DNA of 6,466 bases from the NCBI GenBank assembly GCA_015259045.1, contig JABZHD010000065.1, positions 1 through 6,466 on the forward strand, given 5' to 3'. Position 1 is the first letter of the stretch, and every line of letters begins with the position of its first letter. The translations under genes and the position numbers were made by a program. Shown piece after piece: positions 1-6,016 of this stretch. This DNA is from Atopobium sp. GTDB lineage: Bacteria > Actinomycetota > Coriobacteriia > Coriobacteriales > Atopobiaceae. Under the pieces are notes generated by a model. It made no database searches, was not told the DNA's origin, and worked only from the letters and a program-made list of their open reading frames with translations.

Positions 1-481
1 GAATAAGCGTTCCTGCAGGAGTCTTCATGTGAATACCAAAAGCTGCAGGAATAGAGTGGGTCATCGAGAAGAACGTGATGTCAAAGGCGCCAAGCTGGAC
101 CTTTGAACCATCGGTAACCTCGCGAAGCTTAGTGCCCACAATCTTATGCTCAGCAAGCTTGCCTTCAATAAAACCAAGCGAGAGCTTACTGGAATAGATT
201 GGAACCTTACGAGTAAGGTCCATAAGCAGGTATGGAAGAGCACCAATGTGATCTTCGTGACCGTGGGTAATCAAAATACCGCGAAGCTTATCTTCATTTT
301 CTAGTACGTAGGTGTAGTCTGGCAAAACTAGATCAATACCAGGCTGTTCGTCATCTGGGAACATCAAACCAGCATCAACAAGCACCATATCATTACCGTA
401 CTCAAATACGGTCATGTTCTTGCCAATGCCATCAAGTCCGCCCATAGGAATGACTTTAAGAGCTGGGTCTTTCTTAGGCAT
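1..481 (-). CDS. rnj: Ribonuclease J, N-terminal part (gene runs off the left edge)
   Basis: RNase J is a metallo-beta-lactamase/beta-CASP nuclease with endonuclease and 5'-3' exonuclease activity in mRNA decay and rRNA maturation. The 160 complete codons visible start MPKKDPALKVIPMGGLDGIG, the usual RNase J opening. They contain the zinc-ligand motif HGHEDH at residues 73-78 and a further ligand region THSIP at 141-145. The family is usually about 550-600 residues, so only the first part of the metallo-beta-lactamase domain is present; the beta-CASP and C-terminal domains lie outside. The ATG at 479-481 is preceded by a GAAAGGA ribosome-binding site (492-498) with 10-nt spacing. It follows pnp on the same strand after a 247-bp gap with its own terminator and promoter signals, so it is probably a separate transcription unit. 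The family is clear; J1 versus J2 cannot be decided from the fragment. Confidence 0.95.
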   Translation of the reverse strand, partial: MPKKDPALKVIPMGGLDGIGKNMTVFEYGNDMVLVDAGLMFPDDEQPGIDLVLPDYTYVLENEDKLRGILITHGHEDHIGALPYLLMDLTRKVPIYSSKLSLGFIEGKLAEHKIVGTKLREVTDGSKVQLGAFDITFFSMTHSIPAAFGIHMKTPAGTLI

Positions 482-514
482 TAAAACGGTTTCCTTTCAA
501 AAACTTTCTATGAC

Positions 515-537
515 AGACGCAACCCAAAGGGCCGTCT
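515..537 (-). other. Small hairpin in the rnj 5' leader
   Basis: Read on the minus strand, AGACG (533-537) pairs with CGTCT (515-519). Inside it CCC pairs with GGG around a TTT loop, with a small asymmetric internal loop between the two stems. The outer stem can be extended by one U·G and one A-U pair. It sits about 30 nt upstream of the rnj start, in the transcribed leader if the proposed promoter is right. Function is unknown. Leader stems controlling their own mRNA stability are known for some ribonuclease genes (E. coli rne), but nothing here proves that. Confidence 0.35.
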
Positions 538-570
538 ATAAGACTTTTTGCAAAATCTACATGTTGTTTA

Positions 571-628
571 ATTATATAAAAAATCTGCACGTATTACGCT
601 ATATATTCCCAAAGAATCAAAATCTCAA
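571..628 (-). promoter_or_regulatory. Candidate promoter(s) for rnj
   Basis: Two overlapping sigma-70-type possibilities are seen on the minus strand. One is TTGAGA (623-628), exactly 17 nt, then TATATA (600-605). The other is a perfect TATAAT at 571-576, but with no good -35 box at 16-18 nt upstream. The stretch is AT-rich compared with the surrounding genes and lies between the pnp terminator-like hairpin and the rnj start. Either would give a leader of roughly 80-115 nt. Which is used is unknown. Confidence 0.5.
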
Positions 629-629
629 C

Positions 630-669
630 AGAATAACAAGAGAGCTCCGACATACATCGAAGCTCTCTT
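630..669 (-). terminator. Probable intrinsic terminator after pnp
   Basis: On the minus strand AAGAGAGCT (661-669) pairs with AGCTCTCTT (638-646). The stem continues through a U·G wobble and three more pairs (CGA/TCG), giving about 13 bp around a 6-nt loop (651-656). It is preceded by an A and followed by an interrupted T-rich tail (TTGTTATT). It begins about 60 nt downstream of the pnp stop. The U-tract is imperfect, so it may be a leaky terminator or a 3'-end-stabilising hairpin. Confidence 0.65.
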
Positions 670-728
670 TACTATCTCATGTATATAAGGTCTCGCGTGG
701 CGAGAAACCCATTGAGTTTGAGCGTGCC

Positions 729-2927
729 TTATGCGTCGTGATGACGGCGTGGCTGTCTGCGCTCAGAGTTGCCGTTGTCGTTCTGACGACGTGGACGGCG
801 CTCCTCGCGCTCCTTCTTTGAAGCGCCCTGTGGTGCCTCTGGCTTATCAAGACGGTCAAGAGAAATCTTGCCCTTCTCGTCTACCTCAAGGACCTGAACC
901 TTGACCTCATCGCCAACAGCCAGGACATCCTCGATCTTCTCGACACGTCCCTGTGCAACGCGGGAAATGTGAAGCAGGCCGTCTTTGCCAGGAAGGAGCT
1001 CAACAAAGGCGCCGAATGGCTGAAGGCCAACTACGCGGCCAGTGTACTCCTCGCCTACCTCTGGAACCTTGACAATAGCCTTGATGCGCTCTGCAGCAGC
1101 CTCAGCAGCACCATTGGTACCAGCAATAAAGACGGTGCCATCCTCCTGGATATCAACGGTTGCGCCCGTATCCTCCTGGATACCGCGGATAACCTTGCCA
1201 CCAGAGCCAATGACGTCGCGAATCTTATCGGTTGGAATGGAAAGCGAGATAATCTGTGGAGCGGTCTCTTTGGTCTCAGTACGAGGTGCAGGAATCTGCT
1301 CAAGCATCTTGTTCAAGATGAACATGCGGCCCTCTTGAGCCTGGAGAAGTGCGCTGCGCAGAATTTCTGGAGTAAGACCAGTTGCCTTGTTGTCCATCTG
1401 CATTGCAGTAATACCCTTGGTGGTACCGCAGACCTTGAAGTCCATGTCGCCGAGGAAGTCCTCAAGACCCTGGATGTCGGTAAGAACAACAGTCTTACCA
1501 TTCTCCTGGATAAGACCCATTGCAACACCAGAAACAGGACGCTTCAGAGGAACGCCTGCATCCATAAGGGAAAGCGTAGAACCACAGGTAGAAGCCATGG
1601 AAGAAGAACCATTGGACTCCATTACCTCAGAGACAACGCGGATGGTGTAAGGGAACTCTTCCTCAGAAGGAATAACAGGCAGAAGTGCACGCTCTGCAAG
1701 AGCTCCGTGACCAATCTCACGGCGCTTTGGGCTGCCCATACGGCCAGTCTCACCGGTGCAGAATGGTGGGAAGTTGTAGTGGTGAATGTAGCGCTTGCCG
1801 TCCATTGGCTCAATGGTGTCAAGACGCTGCCACTCGTTGAGCATGCCAAGTGTACAAATGGAGAGAACCTGAGTCTGACCACGCTGGAAAAGACCAGAAC
1901 CGTGAACAAGTGGCAGGTAATCAGGCTTGACCATGATTGGACGAATCTCGTTAGCCACACGGCCGTCAACGCGCTCGCCGGTCTCAACAACCATAACGCG
2001 CATAGCGTGCTTCTCAAGACCCTTGAGCTCAACGGCAATAGCGCGGCTCCAAAGCTCCTGCTCCTCCTCGGTGAACTGAGCCTTAATCTCGTCCATCAGG
2101 TCAGCAACCTTCTGCATACGAGACTGCTTGTCAGCGTCCTTAAGAGCAGAGCTCATCTGGTCATAGTAAGCAAAGATGCGGTCATGGACCTCAGCAATTG
2201 GCTCGTCAAGGATGTACTCACGCTTGACGATAGGGCCGTTAACCTCTTCCCACTTAGCAATAAACTTCTTCTGCTCCTCGCAGAAGGCTGCAATTGCTTC
2301 CTGACCAAATGCCATAGCGGAGAGCATATCCTCTTCGGAAATCTCATCTGCACCAGCCTCAAGCATGGAAATAAAGGTGGAAGAACCGCCAAGCTCAAGA
2401 TCAAGGTCAGAGTGATCACGCTCTTCATAGGTTGGGTTAACCAGGAACTCGCCGGTATCAGCGTTGCGGCCAATACGGACGCACGCAAGTGGTCCCTCAA
2501 AAGGAACGCCACCAACGGCCAGGGCAGCAGATGCGCCCATGACAGAGATGGTATCGACAGCGTTTACCTGATCAGCAACAAGAGAAGTTGCAACAATCTG
2601 AACCTCATTGCGGAAGCCATCTGGGAAAGATGGGCGCAGAGGACGGTCAATCATACGAGCAGTAAGGGTTGCCTTCTCGGATGGACGAGCCTCACGCTTG
2701 AGGTATCCACCAGGAACGCGACCAACTGCGTACATTTTCTCAATAAAATCAACAGTCAGTGGGAAGAAGTCGTAATCCTTACGCTCCTTGGAAACCACTG
2801 CAGTGAGAAGTACGGTGGAATCGCCGCACTTAACGATACAGGCACCTGTTGCCTGCTTTGCGAGCTCACCAGCCTCAAGGGTGTAGTGCTTACCATAGAG
2901 GTCAAATTCGTGAGTTACTTTAGTCAT
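729..2927 (-). CDS. pnp: Polyribonucleotide nucleotidyltransferase (PNPase)
   Basis: PNPase is the phosphorolytic 3'-5' exoribonuclease that degrades RNA to nucleoside diphosphates and can add tails in reverse. At 732 residues it is full length. The order is: first RNase PH-like core (about 1-145), alpha-helical linker (about 240-310), second RNase PH-like core (about 315-545), KH domain with IGSGG at 573-577, and S1 domain (about 625-692). A basic, poorly conserved tail (about 695-732) ends in HHDA. Residues matching the E. coli catalytic D486, D492 and K494 are D490, D496 and K498 in EDFLGDMDFK. The ATG start has GAGGA at 2933-2937, 5 nt upstream. It follows rpsO by 84 bp, the order conserved in many bacteria, and the gap contains two hairpins that may control expression. 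The codons TTA, CTA and TCA are absent from about 650 consecutive codons, suggesting strong codon bias and high expression. Confidence 0.98.
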   Translation of the reverse strand: MTKVTHEFDLYGKHYTLEAGELAKQATGACIVKCGDSTVLLTAVVSKERKDYDFFPLTVDFIEKMYAVGRVPGGYLKREARPSEKATLTARMIDRPLRPSFPDGFRNEVQIVATSLVADQVNAVDTISVMGASAALAVGGVPFEGPLACVRIGRNADTGEFLVNPTYEERDHSDLDLELGGSSTFISMLEAGADEISEEDMLSAMAFGQEAIAAFCEEQKKFIAKWEEVNGPIVKREYILDEPIAEVHDRIFAYYDQMSSALKDADKQSRMQKVADLMDEIKAQFTEEEQELWSRAIAVELKGLEKHAMRVMVVETGERVDGRVANEIRPIMVKPDYLPLVHGSGLFQRGQTQVLSICTLGMLNEWQRLDTIEPMDGKRYIHHYNFPPFCTGETGRMGSPKRREIGHGALAERALLPVIPSEEEFPYTIRVVSEVMESNGSSSMASTCGSTLSLMDAGVPLKRPVSGVAMGLIQENGKTVVLTDIQGLEDFLGDMDFKVCGTTKGITAMQMDNKATGLTPEILRSALLQAQEGRMFILNKMLEQIPAPRTETKETAPQIISLSIPTDKIRDVIGSGGKVIRGIQEDTGATVDIQEDGTVFIAGTNGAAEAAAERIKAIVKVPEVGEEYTGRVVGLQPFGAFVELLPGKDGLLHISRVAQGRVEKIEDVLAVGDEVKVQVLEVDEKGKISLDRLDKPEAPQGASKKEREERRPRRQNDNGNSERRQPRRHHDA

Positions 2928-2945
2928 TTCTTTCCTCTTCTATCT

Positions 2946-2967
2946 CCGTTTGCCCCATTGCAAACGG
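2946..2967 (-). promoter_or_regulatory. Hairpin in the pnp leader, next to the ribosome-binding site
   Basis: On the minus strand CCGTTTGC (2960-2967) and GCAAACGG (2946-2953) form a perfect 8-bp stem with a 6-nt loop. It lies only 8 nt upstream of the pnp GAGGA. GCCC just 5' of it could instead pair with GGGC at the loop end, an alternative fold. In E. coli the pnp leader carries a stem that RNase III and PNPase use for autoregulation. A similar role here is inference from position; this stem is short for a typical RNase III substrate. Confidence 0.5.
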
Positions 2968-2974
2968 GCCTCAA

Positions 2975-3000
2975 ACATAAAGGGCGCCAGACGGCGCCCT
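2975..3000 (-). terminator. Hairpin after rpsO: attenuator or weak terminator
   Basis: On the minus strand AGGGCGCC (2993-3000) pairs perfectly with GGCGCCCT (2981-2988) around a 4-nt loop, starting 11 nt after the rpsO stop. The stem is GC-rich, but the tail (TTATGTTTG) is only moderately T-rich. Partial termination with read-through into pnp, or a 3'-end barrier protecting rpsO mRNA, fits better than complete termination. No convincing separate pnp promoter is visible. Confidence 0.55.
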
Positions 3001-3011
3001 AAAAAGCCAAC

Positions 3012-3290
3012 TTACTGGATGTTGTCGCGGATACCCAGGGAAGCAATAAGAGTACGGTACTCTTCAATGTCGTTCGACTTGATGTAAGAAAGAAGACGAC
3101 GACGCTTACCAACGAGCATCAGAAGACCACGACGAGTGTGGAAGTCCTTCTGGTGGGACTTCATGTGGTCGGTGAGCTGACGAATACGCTCAGTAAGAAG
3201 AGCAACCTGAACCTGTGCGGAACCAGAGTCCTTCTCGTCCTTGCCGTACTGCTTGATGAGCTCAGCCTTACGATCCTTAGTTACTGCCAT
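3012..3290 (-). CDS. rpsO: 30S ribosomal protein S15
   Basis: S15 is a primary-binding protein of the small subunit. It binds the three-way junction of the central domain of 16S rRNA and nucleates platform assembly. The 92-residue product is close to the usual 89 and shows the family features in order: DSGS (21-24), the helix [15 protein letters not shown], the [23 protein letters not shown] region (42-64), and a C-terminal helix. The position usually written GS[P/A]EVQ reads GSAQVQ here, a Glu-to-Gln change of unknown effect. The ATG start at 3288-3290 has AAAGG at 3300-3304, 9 nt upstream. The gene is preceded by a 135-bp gap holding its own promoter-like signals and a structured leader, and followed by pnp. 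S15 represses its own translation in several bacteria through unrelated leader structures. Confidence 0.98.
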   Translation of the reverse strand: MAVTKDRKAELIKQYGKDEKDSGSAQVQVALLTERIRQLTDHMKSHQKDFHTRRGLLMLVGKRRRLLSYIKSNDIEEYRTLIASLGIRDNIQ

Positions 3291-3366
3291 AATAAACCGC
3301 CTTTCGCGTTGAATACTCCTTGTACTGAGAAGGTAGCCGGCAGTGACTAGCCCCTAAGAACAAGGA
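3283..3366 (-). promoter_or_regulatory. Candidate S15-responsive leader with pseudoknot to the start codon
   Basis: On the minus strand 3345-3366 and 3317-3338 form a 22-position helix with 19 pairs and three single mismatches (U·U, U·C, C·C). The outermost 7 bp are perfect. The middle block reads G-C, G·U, G·U, G-C, recalling the G-U/G-C helix motif recognised by S15 in 16S rRNA and in some known leaders. The 6-nt loop ACUGCC (3339-3344) is the exact reverse complement of GGCAGU at 3283-3288, which is base 3 of AUG through base 8 of the gene. Pairing would form a pseudoknot covering the start codon while leaving AAAGG (3300-3304) exposed. S15 autoregulation is known in E. coli and others; this particular structure as a regulator is inferred. 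Confidence 0.6.
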
Positions 3367-3379
3367 AATAACCTACAAG

Positions 3380-3388
3380 AGGATACCA
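3380..3388 (-). promoter_or_regulatory. Candidate extended -10 promoter for rpsO
   Basis: On the minus strand TATCCT (3380-3385) is preceded directly by TGG, an extended -10 arrangement. The -35 match 17 nt upstream is poor. A start about 7 nt downstream would place the transcript 5' end near 3373, just before the leader hairpin that opens at 3366; that fit is the main support. Confidence 0.35.
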
Positions 3389-3397
3389 GTTACTGGT
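3385..3397. repeat. 13-nt perfect palindrome overlapping the rpsO promoter
   Basis: ACCAGT and ACTGGT flank a single central base, giving 6-bp arms. It overlaps the proposed extended -10 element of rpsO. It could be a small operator or chance; no repressor gene lies nearby. Confidence 0.4.
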
Positions 3398-3425
3398 GAA
3401 CTTTGCTAGTAAAAATACACTTCAG

Positions 3426-4175
3426 CTAGATACTGAGCAAAAATTCAAATGCTTTAAGGCGTGCTTCAAGGTGTGTAGCCGCCCAAATAAGCGCACTGGT
3501 GAGCAAAAAGAGCGCAGTTTTTGGAGCAATCTCAGCAACAACAAGCTGGTCAAAGGTAAGTTTCAGAAGCGATGACAACCACGAGAGCTCAAGTGGAGTT
3601 ACCTCAATGGCGCCCTCAATCTCATGCGCACAACTTCCACACAATGCACCACCAGCAGCTGGCGAGAAGTACGTCAGAGCTTCATCTCCACAGGCAATGC
3701 ACGATTCCAACTCAGGGCGCCAGCCTTCATGTGCCAAAACCTTAAACACATAAGCAGCAACAACAAGATCTAAGTGTTTCTCGTCAGCTACTTCTTCACA
3801 GGCTCTGAGAGCGCGAGAGAGCAGTGGATAGAGAAACGCGTCCTCGATGCCGTCAATACACGAAAGGCGTGCAACTTCGCAGATAGCTGACGCGGCCGCT
3901 ACCTTAGAGAGATCTCCGCGAAGTGTGGCATGCGGCTCAAGCAAGGTTGCCTCGGACAAGATGTCAAGCGAGCGACCTTCTGCCAGCAACACATCTAACT
4001 CGCAAAAGAGTTCAACACGAGCAGCAAAGCGACCGCCTGGCTTTCTGGCGCCCTTTGCGACAGCTCGACGTTCTTCTCCCGAATCAGAGAGCATGGTTAA
4101 GATGAGATCTTGCTCGGCAAGTTTTGTTCTATCAAGCACAATTGCTTTAAGACGAGTGGTCTTTCTACCAGGCAC
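3426..4175 (-). CDS. recO: DNA repair protein RecO
   Basis: RecO anneals single strands and, with RecR, helps load RecA onto SSB-coated DNA in the RecFOR pathway. The 249-residue product is a normal family length. It has an N-terminal OB-fold region (about 1-80) including the conserved GARKPGGRFAARVELF stretch (42-57), then a helical domain. A zinc-finger-like set C159, C162, C179 and C182 (two CxxC pairs) follows, as in many Gram-positive RecO proteins. The start is GTG at 4173-4175, 2 nt after the era stop. A GAGGA at 4182-4186, inside the end of era, lies 6 nt upstream and supports this start and coupling to era translation. No strong terminator follows; the next gene, rpsO, appears to have its own promoter. 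Confidence 0.95.
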   Translation of the reverse strand: MPGRKTTRLKAIVLDRTKLAEQDLILTMLSDSGEERRAVAKGARKPGGRFAARVELFCELDVLLAEGRSLDILSEATLLEPHATLRGDLSKVAAASAICEVARLSCIDGIEDAFLYPLLSRALRACEEVADEKHLDLVVAAYVFKVLAHEGWRPELESCIACGDEALTYFSPAAGGALCGSCAHEIEGAIEVTPLELSWLSSLLKLTFDQLVVAEIAPKTALFLLTSALIWAATHLEARLKAFEFLLSI

Positions 4176-4177
4176 AA

Positions 4178-5116
4178 CTAGTCCTCAGTTGAGTAGCCTA
4201 GGCGCTTAATCTCGTTGGCGTCACGCCTCCAGAGAGGCTGAACGCGAACCTGAAGGTCAAGGTACACCTTGCGACCAAACAGTTTCTCCAGGTCTTTTCT
4301 GGCTTCGACACCAACGCGCTTGATCATGGAGCCGCCCTGGCCAACAACGATGCCTTTTTGTCCTTCTCGCTCAACCAAAATAGTGGCAGAAATAGAGAGG
4401 TGACCATCTGTTGCTACCTCATAGGAATCACAAACAACGGCAACGGAATGGGGAACTTCTTGACGAAGATTCAATAAAAGCTTCTCGCGAACAAACTCTG
4501 CTACCAGGTCTTCTGGCAAGGCGTCAGTCTCCATATCCTCTGGGAACCACATAGGACCCTCGGGAAGATGCTCAGAAACAAGCGCAATAAATGCCTGAAT
4601 ATTAAAGTCTTCTGATGCGGAAACAACAAGCACGTCATCAAAGTGAGCAAGAGCTTGTGCAGCCTCAAGCTGCTCCGACATCTGCTCTGGAGTTGCAATG
4701 TCAGCCTTAGTAATAACCAGCAGCTTAAAGGCGGCATGCGCCTGCTCAACATGATTGGCAACCCATTCATCTCCACGACCAACAGGCTTGGTGGCATCAA
4801 TCAAAAAAGCAATAACATCAGCGTCATTAAGCTCTCCGAGCGCTGCCTTGTTGAGCTCTTTTCCAAGAGCGTCTTTGGGCTTGTGGAGGCCTGGGGTATC
4901 TACAATGACCAGCTGGGAGTTCTCACCGTTTACCACTGCCCTAAAACGACGGCGCGTTGTCTGGGCAACAGGGCTTGCGATAGCTACTTTCTGACCCATG
5001 CAAGCATTTAACAGTGTGGACTTACCAACACTTGGACGACCAACTAAAGCAACAAAACCGCTCCTAAGTGGAGTGGTCTCAGATGTAGTGTTTTCAGAAA
5101 CTGAATTGGCGGTCAT
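4178..5116 (-). CDS. era: GTPase Era
   Basis: Era is an essential small GTPase that binds the 3' end of 16S rRNA and checks 30S maturation. The 312 residues include G1 GRPSVGKST at 26-34, a G2-region TTRRR at 53-57, G3 DTPG at 73-76, G4 TKAD at 136-139, and G5 SAS at 166-168. A C-terminal KH domain carries VGQGG at 258-262, followed by the family pattern IKRVGVEARKDLEKLFGRKVYL. The canonical NKxD is TKAD here; Asp, the main guanine contact, is kept. An N-terminal extension of about 18 Ser/Thr/Glu-rich residues precedes the G domain. The ATG start has GGAGG at 5121-5125 with 4-nt spacing, 12 nt after the dgkA stop. Its neighbour YbeY works in the same 16S rRNA maturation step. Confidence 0.97.
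   Translation of the reverse strand: MTANSVSENTTSETTPLRSGFVALVGRPSVGKSTLLNACMGQKVAIASPVAQTTRRRFRAVVNGENSQLVIVDTPGLHKPKDALGKELNKAALGELNDADVIAFLIDATKPVGRGDEWVANHVEQAHAAFKLLVITKADIATPEQMSEQLEAAQALAHFDDVLVVSASEDFNIQAFIALVSEHLPEGPMWFPEDMETDALPEDLVAEFVREKLLLNLRQEVPHSVAVVCDSYEVATDGHLSISATILVEREGQKGIVVGQGGSMIKRVGVEARKDLEKLFGRKVYLDLQVRVQPLWRRDANEIKRLGYSTED
4182..4186 (-). promoter_or_regulatory. Ribosome-binding site deciding the GTG start of recO
   Basis: GAGGA on the minus strand within the era Thr-Glu-Asp C-terminal codons, 6 nt upstream of the recO GTG. It supports the GTG and coupling of recO to era. Confidence 0.7.
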
Positions 5117-5128
5117 ATGTCCTCCAAC

Positions 5129-5506
5129 TTACCAATGAAAAATTGCACGCGAGAAAATCAAAAGTCCTATAAGAGCTGCGGTGATGCTGATGCAGCATGA
5201 GGCAGCTGCCGCAATATCTTTAGCCTTACCAGCCATAGGATGAAACTCTGGAGAAACCAGATCTACCACGGTTTCAATTGCTGTATTGAGAAGTTCTGTG
5301 GTTAAAACCGCACCAATACAAGCAAGAACAAGTGCCCAGCTTACTGCATCTAAACCAACAAACAATCCCACCACCACGGTTACTGCAGCAGCAACGGCCA
5401 TACGACGCAAGTTTGCCTCTTGAGCAAACGCCTGACGAGCACCTTGCAGCGCAAAGAGAAGGCCGCGCTTAAAGCTTGGATGTCTGCCTTTAGATCCCGG
5501 AATCAT
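5129..5506 (-). CDS. dgkA: Diacylglycerol kinase / undecaprenol kinase family membrane protein
   Basis: This is a small integral membrane lipid kinase of the prokaryotic DgkA family. In Gram-positives the members usually phosphorylate undecaprenol, feeding the carrier-lipid pool for cell-wall synthesis, rather than diacylglycerol; substrate here is inferred. The 125-residue protein has an amphipathic basic N-terminus and three hydrophobic segments (about 36-52, 55-72, 100-119). The family signature ELLNTAIETVVDL lies at 71-83, followed by a conserved KAKDIAAAA at 94-102. Its ATG shares one base with the ybeY stop (TAATG at 5504-5508), indicating translational coupling. An AGGGGA lies at 5517-5522, 10 nt upstream. 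It sits between ybeY and era, a placement seen in many Gram-positive genomes. Confidence 0.92.
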   Translation of the reverse strand: MIPGSKGRHPSFKRGLLFALQGARQAFAQEANLRRMAVAAAVTVVVGLFVGLDAVSWALVLACIGAVLTTELLNTAIETVVDLVSPEFHPMAGKAKDIAAAASCCISITAALIGLLIFSRAIFHW

Positions 5507-6015
5507 TACTCGTCAATCCCCTCACGGTGGCGAGTCAACACGACTGGCTCAATAGTCCTATCCGTTGAAAGCAGAGCAACAAGAGCATCTTCACGAGCCT
5601 CCATAACCTCTGCCTCGTCATCTTCAATATGGTCATATCCAAGCAGGTGGAGCATGGCGTGAACAAGCATAAGCCTAAACTCATCTGCCTCCGTAGTGCC
5701 ATATTCTTTTGCCTGGCGAGCAATAAAATGAGGAGCCAGAATAATATCGCCCAACTCACACATCTCACCAGGAGCCAAATCTGGATCATCAGGGCGCTCT
5801 ACCTCAAGTGAGATAACGTCAGTGGGTGCATTTTTTTCTCGCCATTCAAGGTTTACCTGCTGAATCTCTGCATCGCTAACAATAGAAATGGAGACGGTAC
5901 AGGGGCGCTCCACGCCCTCTTCAGAGAGTACGAGGTTGCAATCGGCTTCAATCTCTTCCACAGAAATTGGCGACTCCACGCCTTCTTCAATCACAATGTC
6001 GTACTCGTTAACCAC
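5506..6015 (-). CDS. ybeY: Endoribonuclease YbeY (rRNA maturation factor)
   Basis: YbeY is a zinc-dependent single-strand endoribonuclease needed for 16S rRNA 3'-end maturation and 70S quality control. The 169-residue product carries the H-x3-H-x5-H zinc motif as HAMLHLLGYDH at 119-129. It also has the conserved APTDVISLE (63-71) and LGDIILAP (88-95) blocks. The second motif residue is Ala (HAMLH) where many members have Gly. The start is GTG at 6013-6015, 1 nt after the phoH stop. AGGGGA at 6021-6026 is placed 5 nt upstream, and no in-frame ATG is available before conserved sequence begins. It overlaps dgkA by one base. An A7 run in codons 60-62 is noted but the frame is intact. Confidence 0.96.
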   Translation of the reverse strand: MVNEYDIVIEEGVESPISVEEIEADCNLVLSEEGVERPCTVSISIVSDAEIQQVNLEWREKNAPTDVISLEVERPDDPDLAPGEMCELGDIILAPHFIARQAKEYGTTEADEFRLMLVHAMLHLLGYDHIEDDEAEVMEAREDALVALLSTDRTIEPVVLTRHREGIDE

Positions 6016-6016
6016 G

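Noticed and set aside
414..821. Plus-strand 135-codon open frame spanning the rnj start and the pnp end
   Set aside because: It covers the antisense of two real genes plus the terminator and promoter region, and its sequence is low in similarity to any family I know.
969..3002. Plus-strand 677-codon open frame as a real gene
   Set aside because: It is exactly in register antisense to the unmistakable pnp gene, has no recognisable domain, and is explained by codon avoidance in pnp.
3294..3310. Small hairpin presenting the rpsO ribosome-binding site in its loop
   Set aside because: Only CGC/GCG pairs firmly, with two A-U pairs across a bulge; too weak to list on its own, though it could be part of the leader fold.
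3400..3440. Terminator after recO
   Set aside because: Only 4-bp pairings around the recO stop precede the short T5 run; too weak to call.
5829..5838. A7 run in ybeY as a phase-variable tract or programmed frameshift site (A AAA AAT)
   Set aside because: Seven A's are common by chance, the frame is intact, and no downstream stimulatory structure is evident; Glu-Lys-Asn is ordinary at this position.
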